Shown here piece after piece: positions 13,946 through 22,240 of a DNA stretch of 64,000 bases. The stretch lies in the NCBI GenBank assembly GCA_022885665.1, contig JAGQDJ010000018.1, positions 62,001-126,000 of the forward strand. Direction: 5' to 3'. This DNA is from Triops longicaudatus (taxonomy: Eukaryota > Arthropoda > Branchiopoda > Notostraca > Triopsidae). The stretch's first letter is position 1. Each line of letters begins with the position of its first letter. The notes under the pieces were generated by a model. That model was not told where the DNA came from, made no database searches, and was given only the letters and a program-made list of their open reading frames with translations. The translations under genes were made by a program, and so were the position numbers.

Positions 13946-16900
13946 AACATAGTTACGTCGACGCATATTATAATCGAGAAAAAGATTTAATCAACGTAGT
14001 TGAACGAGATACTGATGGTAAAAGACATTACCAAACGTATCCTGCACGTCATGTGTTTTATTATCCGGATCCCCGTGGCAAATATCGCTCAATGAAGGGC
14101 GAGCCTCTATCGAGATGTACAAGTAAGACGCTAAAAGAGCATAGACGAGAAGTCGCTATGTATAGTGACAAAAAATTATACGAAAGCGATATTAATCCAA
14201 TTTTTCGATGTTTAGAAGATAATTATTTAAATATTGATCCACCTGCACTTAATATAGCGTTTTACGACATTGAGGTTGATTTTGATCCTGAGCGTGGATA
14301 CGCATCAACTGATGATCCGTTTATGCCAATTACTGCAATTTCGGTACATTTACAATGGCTTGATACATTAATATGTTTGGCAATCCCCCCAAAAACAGTA
14401 TCAATGGAAGAAGCAAATAAACTAATTGAAGATATACCAAATACTGTATTATTTGAAAATGAAGCAGATATGCTGAATACTTTCTTGGACTTAATACAAG
14501 AAGCAGATATTATTAGTGGTTGGAACAGTGAAGGATTTGATATTCCTTATACTGTAAATAGGATCACTAAAGTATTAAGCAAGGACGACACACGTAGGTT
14601 GTGCTTGTGGGATAATTTACCAAAAAAACGTGAATACGAAAAGTATGGTAAAACTGCAATCACGTACGACTTAGTTGGTAGAGTACATTTAGATAGTCTT
14701 GAACTTTATAGAAAATACACATACGAAGAGCGTCATTCATACAGGCTAGATGCAATTGCCGAATACGAACTTGGTGATCATAAAACTCAGTATGATGGTA
14801 CCCTTGATCAATTATACAATCATGACTTTAGAAAGTTTATTGAATACAGTAGACAAGATACTGCGTTGTTGGATAAGTTAGATAAAAAATTAAAATTCAT
14901 TAGCCTTGCAAATAGTATTGCCCATGAAAATACGGTATTACTACAAACTACAATGGGTGCTGTAGCCGTTACAGAACAAGCTATTATTAATGAAACTCAT
15001 CGAATGGGATTAATTGCACCAAGTCGTGCTATGAACGAAACTATTCAAGCAGCCGGTGCGTATGTTGCATATCCGAAAAAGGGTATTCATAAATGGATTG
15101 GATCATTGGATATTAACTCGTTGTACCCTAGTGCAATTCGTGCATTAAACATGGGTCCTGAAACTATTATAGGTCAATTACGACAAGATAGTACAGTTGC
15201 ATATATCGAAGAACATGTTAGCAAAGGTAAATCATTTGCGGCGGCATGGGAGGGTATGTTTGGTAGTATCGAGTATTCGGATGTAATGGAAAAGAAGGTT
15301 AATCGAGAAGTTACAATTGATTGGGAAGATGGCGGTAGTGATACACTAAGTGCGGCTCAAGCTTATACATTAATTTTTGAAAGCAATCAACCGTGGATGT
15401 TATCTGCAAATGGTACTATTTTTACATACGAGAAAGAAGGTATTATTCCGGGCTTGCTAAAACGTTGGTATTCCGAACGTAAAGAACTACAGGCTAAATT
15501 AAAAGATGCAATCAAATCAGGTAATAAAATTGAAGAAGAATATTGGGATAAACGTCAGCTTGTAAAGAAAATTAACCTTAATAGTTTGTATGGTGCAATT
15601 CTTAATCCAGGATGTCGCTTTTTTGATAAGCGTATTGGTCAGAGTACTACATTAACTGGCAGACAGATTGCAAAGCATATGGCAAGCAAAGTTAATGAGA
15701 TTATTACCGGCGAATACGATCATACAGGCAAATCAATTATTTACGGAGATAGTGTAACTGGTGATACTATGATCTTAACTAACAATGGGGAAACCACTAT
15801 TGCAGATTTATTTAATAGATGTGTTGAACATTCTACAGTTGATGATAAAGAATACGGAGTATGGAGCAATGATAAAGTAGTTGGATTTAACTCGTATGAA
15901 GATTCAACAGTTATGGCTAATATTTCGTGTGTAATGCGCCACAAAACAAAGAAACAAATATACAAAATAACATTATCCAATGGTAAACATGTAAAAGTTA
16001 CTGAGGATCATAGTGCAATGGTTGACAGAGATGGATTTTTAATTGAAGTTAAGCCAGCTGATATTCAATTAACTGATTTGTTTGTTTGTTTATTAAAACC
16101 AGAGCTTGAAACTGAAAGAGTAACAGTCCAATCTGTTGAGAGTTTAGGAGAAATTGATGATTATGTATATGATATAAGTATTGCCGATCAAGATCCGTTC
16201 TTTTTTGCTAATGATATTTTAGTACATAATACCGATTCCTGTTATTTCTCAGCATACACAACTCTTAAAAACGAGATTGATAATAATCTAATTCCCTGGA
16301 GCAAAGACGCAGTTGTTGAACTTTACGATACAATAGGAGAAACAGTTAATGATACCTTTCCACAGTTTATGCAAGATGCTTTCCACTGCCCGAAAAGTAG
16401 AGGCGAAGTCATCAAAGCGGGTCGCGAGATTGTTGCGTCCAATGGCTTGTTCATTACCAAAAAACGATATGCCGTTTTGTATTACGACAAAGAAGGAAAG
16501 CGAACCGACGTAGATGGTAAAAATGGTAAAATTAAAGCAATGGGACTTGATTTAAAACGATCGGATACGCCTGTTGTGATCCAGGATTTTTTAAGCGAAG
16601 TATTAACTAAGGTATTATCGGACGTGCCCGAAGCCGATGTGTTAGAGTATATTTCTACATTTAGAAAAGAGTTTAAATCGTTACCCGGCTGGGAAAAAGG
16701 TTCACCTAAACGTGCAAATAAAATTACTCAATACCGTGATAAAGAAAGCAAAGCTGGAAAAGCTAATATGCCCGGTCATGTTAGAGCATCGCTTAACTGG
16801 AATACACTAAAAAGAATGTACGATGATAAGTACTCAATGAATATTGTTGATGGTGCAAAAGTAATTGTATGTAAACTCAGAGATAATCCGATGGGATTTA

Positions 16901-17085
16901 CATCAGTTGCATATCCAGTTGATGAACTTAGATTACCGCAATGGTTTAGAGATTTACCGTTTGCTGATTCTGAAATGGAAAATACAGTAATTGATGAAAA
17001 GTTATCAAACTTAATTGGCGTATTAAATTGGGATTTACAGTCTACTACCGAGACTAACATGTTTAAAAGTTTATTTGACTTTTAA
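13942..17085 (+). CDS. 43: DNA polymerase gp43 (family B) containing an in-frame mini-intein
   Basis: The 1047-residue precursor has the exonuclease motifs FYDIE (Asp109, Glu111), WNSEGFDIP and YSRQD, then polymerase motif A DINSLYPS (Asp390), motif B KKINLNSLYG, and motif C. Motif C (YGDTDS) is interrupted: YGD ends at residue 603 and TDS resumes at 764. Residues 604-763 are an intein. Splicing would give 887 residues, near T4 gp43 (898). It is the replicative polymerase, working with gp45 and gp44. Translation appears coupled to the 15-codon leader ORF. Without splicing the catalytic aspartates of motif C stay separated, so activity should depend on intein removal. Confidence 0.95.
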   Translation: MKHSYVDAYYNREKDLINVVERDTDGKRHYQTYPARHVFYYPDPRGKYRSMKGEPLSRCTSKTLKEHRREVAMYSDKKLYESDINPIFRCLEDNYLNIDPPALNIAFYDIEVDFDPERGYASTDDPFMPITAISVHLQWLDTLICLAIPPKTVSMEEANKLIEDIPNTVLFENEADMLNTFLDLIQEADIISGWNSEGFDIPYTVNRITKVLSKDDTRRLCLWDNLPKKREYEKYGKTAITYDLVGRVHLDSLELYRKYTYEERHSYRLDAIAEYELGDHKTQYDGTLDQLYNHDFRKFIEYSRQDTALLDKLDKKLKFISLANSIAHENTVLLQTTMGAVAVTEQAIINETHRMGLIAPSRAMNETIQAAGAYVAYPKKGIHKWIGSLDINSLYPSAIRALNMGPETIIGQLRQDSTVAYIEEHVSKGKSFAAAWEGMFGSIEYSDVMEKKVNREVTIDWEDGGSDTLSAAQAYTLIFESNQPWMLSANGTIFTYEKEGIIPGLLKRWYSERKELQAKLKDAIKSGNKIEEEYWDKRQLVKKINLNSLYGAILNPGCRFFDKRIGQSTTLTGRQIAKHMASKVNEIITGEYDHTGKSIIYGDSVTGDTMILTNNGETTIADLFNRCVEHSTVDDKEYGVWSNDKVVGFNSYEDSTVMANISCVMRHKTKKQIYKITLSNGKHVKVTEDHSAMVDRDGFLIEVKPADIQLTDLFVCLLKPELETERVTVQSVESLGEIDDYVYDISIADQDPFFFANDILVHNTDSCYFSAYTTLKNEIDNNLIPWSKDAVVELYDTIGETVNDTFPQFMQDAFHCPKSRGEVIKAGREIVASNGLFITKKRYAVLYYDKEGKRTDVDGKNGKIKAMGLDLKRSDTPVVIQDFLSEVLTKVLSDVPEADVLEYISTFRKEFKSLPGWEKGSPKRANKITQYRDKESKAGKANMPGHVRASLNWNTLKRMYDDKYSMNIVDGAKVIVCKLRDNPMGFTSVAYPVDELRLPQWFRDLPFADSEMENTVIDEKLSNLIGVLNWDLQSTTETNMFKSLFDF
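15751..16230 (+). other. Mini-intein (160 aa) at the polymerase motif C
   Basis: The insert begins with Ser604 (SVTGDTMI, block A), has the block B TxxH motif (TEDH) about 80 residues in, a block F region (VYDISIADQDPFFFAN) and ends VHN at residue 763 before Thr764 (blocks F and G). These are the splicing residues of class 1 inteins: nucleophile Ser1, block B Thr and His, terminal Asn and +1 Thr. At 160 residues there is no room for a homing endonuclease, so it is a mini-intein. It sits inside YGDTDS, a known insertion point in archaeal and viral B-family polymerases. Confidence 0.93.
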
Positions 17086-17095
17086 ATAACATAAC

Positions 17096-17133
17096 AAATT
17101 TATGGTTATTTTATTAATAATAACCATAAATTT
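17096..17133 (+). terminator. Long AT-rich hairpin before the clamp promoter
   Basis: A perfect 15-bp stem (17096-17110 with 17119-17133) with an 8-base loop follows the polymerase stop by 10 bases and ends two bases before the clamp promoter -35. The trailing T-run is short, so it could be a weak terminator or an mRNA 3'-end stabiliser. Confidence 0.65.
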
Positions 17134-17135
17134 AC

Positions 17136-17164
17136 TTGACATACTAAAAAATAGTTAGTATAAT
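17136..17164 (+). promoter_or_regulatory. Consensus sigma70-type promoter for gene 45
   Basis: TTGACA (17136-17141) and TATAAT (17159-17164) are exactly 17 bases apart. The ATG of the clamp gene lies 31 bases downstream behind AAAGGA. The gene 17930 to 19516 frame follows without a gap, so dpdA is probably read from here too. Confidence 0.88.
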
Positions 17165-17195
17165 TAACTAATAACAACACAAAGGAAAAATATAA

Positions 17196-17927
17196 ATGAA
17201 AAGCATTCTCCAAGACATCGTATCACACACTCATAGTTTAGGCAACTTATCCACTTTAAAAATTACAGGCACAGATAAATCGACAATAATTGAAAGTGTT
17301 GCCCCGGATAAAACAATTATTCTTAATGCTGAATGTAAAACACCAGTTGCTGAATTTAAATCAGTATTTGGTATGAGTAACTTAGATAAACTTGCATTAC
17401 TACTCAAATGTCCAGAATACAAAGAAGATGCAAAACTAAATGTAGTATCTGATGAACGAAATGGTGAAGTAATTCCAACTGGTATCCACTTTGAAAACAA
17501 AGATGGAGACTTTGATAATGACTACCGTTTTATGAGCACAGCAGTAATTAACGAAAAAGTTAAATCTGCAACTTATAAAGGTACTGGCTGGGAAGTTGAG
17601 TTTAGTCCAAGTATGACATCAATCGAAAAGTTTAAAATGCAATCACAAGTTAATTCAGGCGAGGCAATCTTTTTTGCTAAAACTGAAGGTACTGATTTAA
17701 TTTTTAGTTTTGGCGATGCTAGCACTAATGCTGGTAAATTTGTTTTCCAACATAACATTACTGGTAAATTAAAATATTCTTATGCATGGCCTATTGCACA
17801 AGTATTGGGTATTTTAAATCTTGATGGCGATGTAGTTATGAAAATTAGTGACCAAGGTGCGTTACGTATCGTAGTTGACAGCGGACTTGTAACATACGTA
17901 TACACATTACCAGCACATACAAAGTAA
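17196..17927 (+). CDS. 45: Sliding clamp gp45
   Basis: The 243-residue protein is near the length of T4 gp45 (228) and has the PCNA-like repeated beta-alpha-beta layout, including an N-terminal helix (MKSILQDIVSHTHSL) and the C-terminal strands ending VTYVYTLPA. The trimeric ring tethers gp43 to DNA and in T4 also activates late transcription. It has its own consensus promoter downstream of the polymerase gene, whereas in T4 gene 45 lies upstream of genes 44, 62 and 43. The DpdA-like gene starts two bases after its stop. Confidence 0.85.
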   Translation: MKSILQDIVSHTHSLGNLSTLKITGTDKSTIIESVAPDKTIILNAECKTPVAEFKSVFGMSNLDKLALLLKCPEYKEDAKLNVVSDERNGEVIPTGIHFENKDGDFDNDYRFMSTAVINEKVKSATYKGTGWEVEFSPSMTSIEKFKMQSQVNSGEAIFFAKTEGTDLIFSFGDASTNAGKFVFQHNITGKLKYSYAWPIAQVLGILNLDGDVVMKISDQGALRIVVDSGLVTYVYTLPAHTK

Positions 17928-17929
17928 TA

Positions 17930-19516
17930 ATGAATATTGATTTATCTGCAGAGCAAAACGACTATGCAATCTTTTTGCCAGCAACTAGTGGATTTTATTC
18001 TACATTTGTTGGTAAACAGCGATTTGCAAATTACGTAGATCCTGCTCGTATTCCAACTAGTTTCACTAAAGGGGTTGAAGGTTTAAATTATCTCAATCCC
18101 GCTGATGGTATGTTTAAATATAAATGGTGTTTATATTCTGCGGGGCATGCAAACTTAGATTTAAACAAACCAGATGAAAGTGAAGACATGTTTAGGAATC
18201 GTGATAGGAGCACTAGTTTAGTTCTAGGTGACTCCGGTGGGTTCCAGGTAGCGAAAGGTGTGTGGCCAGCTGATTGGAAAGATCCTAACTGTCCTAAAGC
18301 ACAAAAAATGCGTGAGCAAGTGCTTAACTGGTTATGCAATATTGCCGATTATGGCATGACGCTTGATATCCCAACTTGGACATTTAGAGATCCTAAAGCG
18401 GCTGCGGCATCGGGTATTCATTCATATGAAGATGCAGTAAAAGCAACTAAATTTAATAATGAATATTTTATTAACAATCGATTTGGCTCCACTAAATTTC
18501 TAAATGTACTACAAGGTAGTAACCATACCGAAGCCGATGAATGGTACGAATTAATGAAAGGATATTGTGATCCAAAACAATATCCTGACAGACATTTTAA
18601 CGGTTGGGGTATGGGTGGACAAAATATGTGCGATGTTGAATTAATTTTAAAACGACTCAATGCACTTAGATTTGATGGGCTACTAGAAGAAGGTGTTCAA
18701 GATTGGATGCATTTTTTAGGTACAAGTAAATTGGAATATGCAGTGCTATTAACTGACATACAACGTGCGATTCGTAAACATCATAATCCAAAGTTTACTA
18801 TTAGTTTTGACTGTGCAAGTCCGTTTTTGGCAACTGCAAACGGACAAATATATTACGAAACTACTACCGAACCGGATAAAAAATGGTCATACCGCATGCA
18901 ACCAAGTGCTGATGATAAAAAATATTCAACTGATACTAGACTGTTTAAAGATGCTATTATACAAGATGGTATATTTGAAACATTTGAGTCAAGCCCAATA
19001 ATTGATCAAGTTCTTATGAAAGATATTTGCATTTATGCACCAGGCGAATTAAATAAAGTTGGTAAAGAAGGCAAAACATCATGGGATAGTTTTAGTTATG
19101 CAATTATGATGGGTCATAATTGCTGGATGCATATTAACGCTGTGCAAGAAGCTAATAGGCAATCAGACAATGGATGTATTCCGCAAATGCTTAAAGATCA
19201 TACCAATCATAATCAAATATATTTGTTTAAGGATATTGTTGATGAAATATTTGCTGAAAAAGATCGTGCAAAAAGTGATGCAATAATTGCTAAACATAAA
19301 AATTATTTTACGTATGGTATTGCAGGCACTCGTGGTTTTACTCGTGGAAAAAGTGTCAACGCACGAACTAAAGCAAATCAGTTGTTTGAAGAAACTAGCC
19401 ATGCGGCTCCGATTGATCCAACTAGCAAAAAGCTTACAAAAGCCGAAAAAGCCGCTATACAAGCAGAAGAGAAACGAAGGCACAAGCCAATTACTCACTT
19501 ATTTGACTTTGACTAA
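17930..19516 (+). CDS. dpdA: DpdA/TGT-like 7-deazaguanine transglycosylase acting on DNA
   Basis: This 528-residue protein carries the tRNA-guanine transglycosylase core: LGDSGGFQV (Asp101), LDIPTW (Asp146), LQGSN (Gln195), GMGGQ (Gly229-Gly230) and SFDCASP with the likely nucleophile Asp294. DpdA proteins are TGT relatives that exchange guanine in DNA for a 7-deazaguanine. FolE, QueE and a QueD-like protein encoded within 8 kb supply the pathway, which favours a DNA-modifying role over tRNA queuosine. The length exceeds bacterial TGT (about 375), and the C-terminal 60 residues are Lys-rich. It is probably transcribed with the clamp gene, two bases upstream. The DNA substrate is inferred. Confidence 0.8.
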   Translation: MNIDLSAEQNDYAIFLPATSGFYSTFVGKQRFANYVDPARIPTSFTKGVEGLNYLNPADGMFKYKWCLYSAGHANLDLNKPDESEDMFRNRDRSTSLVLGDSGGFQVAKGVWPADWKDPNCPKAQKMREQVLNWLCNIADYGMTLDIPTWTFRDPKAAAASGIHSYEDAVKATKFNNEYFINNRFGSTKFLNVLQGSNHTEADEWYELMKGYCDPKQYPDRHFNGWGMGGQNMCDVELILKRLNALRFDGLLEEGVQDWMHFLGTSKLEYAVLLTDIQRAIRKHHNPKFTISFDCASPFLATANGQIYYETTTEPDKKWSYRMQPSADDKKYSTDTRLFKDAIIQDGIFETFESSPIIDQVLMKDICIYAPGELNKVGKEGKTSWDSFSYAIMMGHNCWMHINAVQEANRQSDNGCIPQMLKDHTNHNQIYLFKDIVDEIFAEKDRAKSDAIIAKHKNYFTYGIAGTRGFTRGKSVNARTKANQLFEETSHAAPIDPTSKKLTKAEKAAIQAEEKRRHKPITHLFDFD

Positions 19517-19522
19517 ATGAAA

Positions 19523-19545
19523 AATTGCCAGTTATCCTGGCAATT
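19523..19545 (+). terminator. Terminator-like hairpin after dpdA
   Basis: AATTGCCAG (19523-19531) pairs perfectly with CTGGCAATT (19537-19545) around a 5-base loop. The T-tract is poor. It lies 7 bases after the dpdA stop and 8 bases before the next promoter. Confidence 0.65.
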
Positions 19546-19552
19546 ATAAGTG

Positions 19553-19581
19553 TTGCATTTTATTAAAATAGTTGCTATAAT
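19553..19581 (+). promoter_or_regulatory. Sigma70-type promoter
   Basis: TTGCAT (19553-19558) and TATAAT (19576-19581) are 17 bases apart. The next ATG is at 19617. The same -35 variant is used at 24005. Confidence 0.75.
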
Positions 19582-19616
19582 AAAGCTTACAAACAAACTA
19601 ATACAAATATTAAAAT

Positions 19617-20147
19617 ATGAAACGTACATACACAAATAGTAACGATTTAGCAGTTGACACTGCTCAATTTTTTACTGGTATAGAAGTTGAACATACACCT
19701 GCTTACGGTAAAAACACATTATTTGTTGTGGGCATACAACCTAGTATTAACATCTGGGCACAGTGTTCACCACGATACACTACAATCGAACACTTATTCT
19801 TTGGGGCTAACCATAGCTTCGACGTCACTACACAAGAAGAATTCGATGTGTGGGAAAAACAAATTACTGAGTTTTTAGAGTTGGATATGTTATGCAGTTT
19901 AGATATTCCAGTGAATTCTGCATCGTTTGTTGTTAACAGCAAATTAAATAATTACAACACGTTTATTCCGCAAATTCGAGTTCCTGTTCCATTAGTACAG
20001 AAATGGAATTACAATACAATGATTAAAATTGACGATATTGGATTTAACAAAACAAATCCCGGAGTGTGGACTCATAGTTTACACGATTTAAAAGATAGAG
20101 AAAAATTTACAGATTGGCAAGCATATACAAATGACAAACTCATATAA
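19617..20147 (+). CDS. Hypothetical protein in the 7-deazaguanine island (176 aa)
   Basis: The 176-residue protein is mixed alpha/beta with strands such as TLFVVGIQPS and SASFVVNS, and has the phrase FFGANHSFDV near residue 62. The end overlaps the QueD-like gene by 17 bases, so the two are co-translated. It lies between dpdA and queD-like genes and may serve the same modification, for example in delivering or further altering the base. I know no named family and see no catalytic signature. No clear Shine-Dalgarno precedes the start. Confidence 0.65.
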   Translation: MKRTYTNSNDLAVDTAQFFTGIEVEHTPAYGKNTLFVVGIQPSINIWAQCSPRYTTIEHLFFGANHSFDVTTQEEFDVWEKQITEFLELDMLCSLDIPVNSASFVVNSKLNNYNTFIPQIRVPVPLVQKWNYNTMIKIDDIGFNKTNPGVWTHSLHDLKDREKFTDWQAYTNDKLI

Positions 20148-20544
20148 AGAACAACAAACAATTAGGCAAGACGTTAGACCGGCTACTATGATATTTGTTA
20201 CATTTCAAAAAGAAGGTATCCATAAATATCCTGCGGCACTAACTGATCCGTTATTAGCAACCGGTAAAGATGACGATGTAAGCTTTTTAGGTTATCCGCA
20301 TCGACACATGTTTCATTTTAAAGTACATATTAAAGTAAATCATGCAGACAGGGATATCGAGTTTATTCAGTTTAAACGATGGTTAGAAAGTTTATATTCA
20401 TCTAACACATTGCAACTTAATTACAAATCATGTGAAATGATTGCCGAAGATTTATATTCGCAAATTAGTAGTAAGTATCCTAATCGTGAAACTTGGATTG
20501 AAGTATCTGAAGATAACGAAAATGGTGCATTAATTAAATTTTAA
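20131..20544 (+). CDS. queD: QueD-like T-fold protein (6-carboxytetrahydropterin synthase family), divergent
   Basis: The 137-residue protein follows the QueD/PTPS pattern: a His in the first strand (Ile-His31-Lys-Tyr-Pro), an HRH pair (His57, His59) in place of HGH for zinc, a DF-like segment (DIEFIQFKRWLE), a KSCEMIAEDL helix like the PTSE helix, and VEVSED-like acid near the end (Glu127). QueD turns dihydroneopterin triphosphate into carboxytetrahydropterin, the QueE substrate. The catalytic Cys four residues before HGH is Leu53 here, and the DH pair of the catalytic triad is not seen. It may use a different mechanism or have lost activity. Confidence 0.5.
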   Translation: MTNSYKEQQTIRQDVRPATMIFVTFQKEGIHKYPAALTDPLLATGKDDDVSFLGYPHRHMFHFKVHIKVNHADRDIEFIQFKRWLESLYSSNTLQLNYKSCEMIAEDLYSQISSKYPNRETWIEVSEDNENGALIKF

Positions 20545-20549
20545 CAATA

Positions 20550-20613
20550 CCGAAGAACATCGGAAATTTATGCTTGCAACTATATAGTTACAAGAAGCTG
20601 TAGAAATTACAGC
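20550..20613 (+). ncRNA. Cluster of three hairpins in a 119-base gap
   Basis: Three inverted repeats follow each other: CCGA/TCGG (20550-20563), CTTGCAACTA with TAGTTACAAG (20573-20594, one mismatch), and GCTGTA with TACAGC (20597-20613). A T-rich run follows at 20624-20639. The region may be a terminator set, a structured leader for the next gene or a small RNA. No promoter of its own is obvious. Confidence 0.3.
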
Positions 20614-20663
20614 AGTTCAATTACTTTTTTATAACTTTTGTATACAAGGAAAAACAATACATT

Positions 20664-20918
20664 ATGGCAAATTACAGAACAACTTCATATTTCGAAACAC
20701 GTCCCGATATCGTTCGTTTATTTGAAGATCTTGAAGCTTATCAAAACTGGTGCCGTTTTGAATTATGTGATTTTAATCCAGCTGATTTATATCGTAAAGA
20801 TTCACCGCTTTATAGTTCATATTCATATAGCAAGCGAGTTCGTAGACCATATCAAGGCAATAAACCAAGATATGATAACACACGCAAACCAGCATTTGAG
20901 AACAGATATTCTCGCTAA
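20664..20918 (+). CDS. Small Tyr/Arg-rich protein (84 aa)
   Basis: I choose the frame starting at 20664, with AAGGAAAA before the ATG, over a longer frame from 20638 that lacks sense. The N-terminal half is helical with one region FEDLEAYQNWCRFELCDFNPADLY, and the C-terminal half is basic and rich in Tyr, Arg and Asn, suggesting nucleic acid binding. A strong terminator follows. Family unknown. Confidence 0.6.
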   Translation: MANYRTTSYFETRPDIVRLFEDLEAYQNWCRFELCDFNPADLYRKDSPLYSSYSYSKRVRRPYQGNKPRYDNTRKPAFENRYSR

Positions 20919-20930
20919 TTAGCATAAATT

Positions 20931-20966
20931 AAAATAAAGGCCAAAGTTAACTTTGGCCTTTATTTT
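20931..20966 (+). terminator. Strong intrinsic terminator
   Basis: A 16-bp perfect stem (20931-20946 with 20951-20966) with a TTAA loop has a GC core and ends in a T-tract. It ends the previous unit 12 bases before the next promoter -35. Confidence 0.92.
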
Positions 20967-20977
20967 TTGTATATTAC

Positions 20978-21006
20978 TTGACAACTAGTAACATCAATGT
21001 TACAAT
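20978..21006 (+). promoter_or_regulatory. Sigma70-type promoter for the glycosyltransferase
   Basis: TTGACA (20978-20983) and TACAAT (21001-21006) are 17 bases apart. The ATG at 21039 has AAAGGA upstream. Confidence 0.8.
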
Positions 21007-21038
21007 AACTAAATTAAAATAACACAAAGGAATTAATA

Positions 21039-22238
21039 ATGACAATACGCAAACTGTTTTATATGGGCATAGAAAAAATCGAATCTAGATATACGTTACA
21101 ATTAACTGAATGGAATCGTCGTGTATTTGATGCTCGTGGATTAGATGTTGTATATGTTGAAGGTCAAAATATCGACAACAGCCAGCGAATTAGTGTAGGA
21201 CAAGTACTTGATGCACATGGACGAAGTTACTTCTCGATGAGCCAAATGATGAATTTAGTGCAAATGATGCAACGTGGTGATGTTACTAGCGATGATGTTA
21301 TTTACTTTGAAGATATGTTTACTCCGGGAATGGAATCATTACCGTATATTCTAAATCAAGTACCGGCTAGTATGCGACCTAGAATTTATGTTAGATGCCT
21401 TGCACAGTCAATTGATCCCGATGATTTTGTTCATGTTTGGGGTATGTCTAAATGGATGGGTCTGTATGAACAAATGGTTAACGAATTTGTTACAGGTGTA
21501 TTAGCTACTAATGAAGAAATGGTGGCTCACATGAAGATTGCAGGCTGGACTGCACCAATTTATAACATTTCCGGATTAGCATTTGGTAAAGACGAAGTAC
21601 TTGAACGAATTGGTGGTACTGATAATTTAACACCATTTACAGATCGTCCAGTTCGAGTAGGGTTTGCGGCACGATGGGATCAAGAAAAATTACCTGGATT
21701 TTTTATGGATTTAGTGGAAATGTATAATGCTCGCAGTACAGTTCCATGTGAATTTGCTATCTTTCAAGGCGGCCCACTGCGTAGCAATAATCAAGAATAT
21801 GTAACTCGTGCTCGAGAACTCGAAGCAAAAGGTTACTTACGAATATACGAAAATTTAAGTAAAAATGAGTATTATGCACATCTTAACAATACACGTATTT
21901 TAGTAAATACTGCTTTACAAGATTGGGTAAGTAATACTGTTAGTGAAGCCGACACACTGGGTTGTAATGTATTGTATCCTGCATATCGTAGCTTTCCGGA
22001 AACATTTGCAAATGATCCCGAACGATTATATATTCCATGGAGCTTAGATGATGCATATAATAAAATGCAACCGCTACTAACTGCTCCACATCGTAACATG
22101 GGACTCATTAGTAATTGGACAAATGGTACAGTAGATCGTATTGTTGATATTATGTCCGGCACTGGTGAGCAATGGTTACGAAATAGTGTTCGATATCGTG
22201 ATCAAGTAATAACTGAAAAATATCAATTAAACAACTAA
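21039..22238 (+). CDS. GT-B glycosyltransferase
   Basis: The 399-residue protein has a two-domain GT-B look: an N-terminal domain to about residue 200 and a C-terminal nucleotide-sugar domain beginning VRVGFAARWDQEKLPG (about 206). Near residues 288-312 it has the LVNTALQDWVSNTVSEADTLGCNVL stretch, which matches the E-x7-E-like donor-binding region of GT4-type enzymes. No signal peptide or membrane segment is present, so it is cytoplasmic. Next to dpdA and pathway genes, it could glycosylate modified DNA bases, as T4 glucosyltransferases do, or a virion protein. The substrate is unknown. Confidence 0.75.
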   Translation: MTIRKLFYMGIEKIESRYTLQLTEWNRRVFDARGLDVVYVEGQNIDNSQRISVGQVLDAHGRSYFSMSQMMNLVQMMQRGDVTSDDVIYFEDMFTPGMESLPYILNQVPASMRPRIYVRCLAQSIDPDDFVHVWGMSKWMGLYEQMVNEFVTGVLATNEEMVAHMKIAGWTAPIYNISGLAFGKDEVLERIGGTDNLTPFTDRPVRVGFAARWDQEKLPGFFMDLVEMYNARSTVPCEFAIFQGGPLRSNNQEYVTRARELEAKGYLRIYENLSKNEYYAHLNNTRILVNTALQDWVSNTVSEADTLGCNVLYPAYRSFPETFANDPERLYIPWSLDDAYNKMQPLLTAPHRNMGLISNWTNGTVDRIVDIMSGTGEQWLRNSVRYRDQVITEKYQLNN

Positions 22239-22240
22239 TA

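Noticed and set aside
16201..16260. Split DNA polymerase gene, as in some marine phages
   Set aside because: The frame is continuous through the insertion and intein blocks are complete, so this is a cis-splicing mini-intein, not a split gene.
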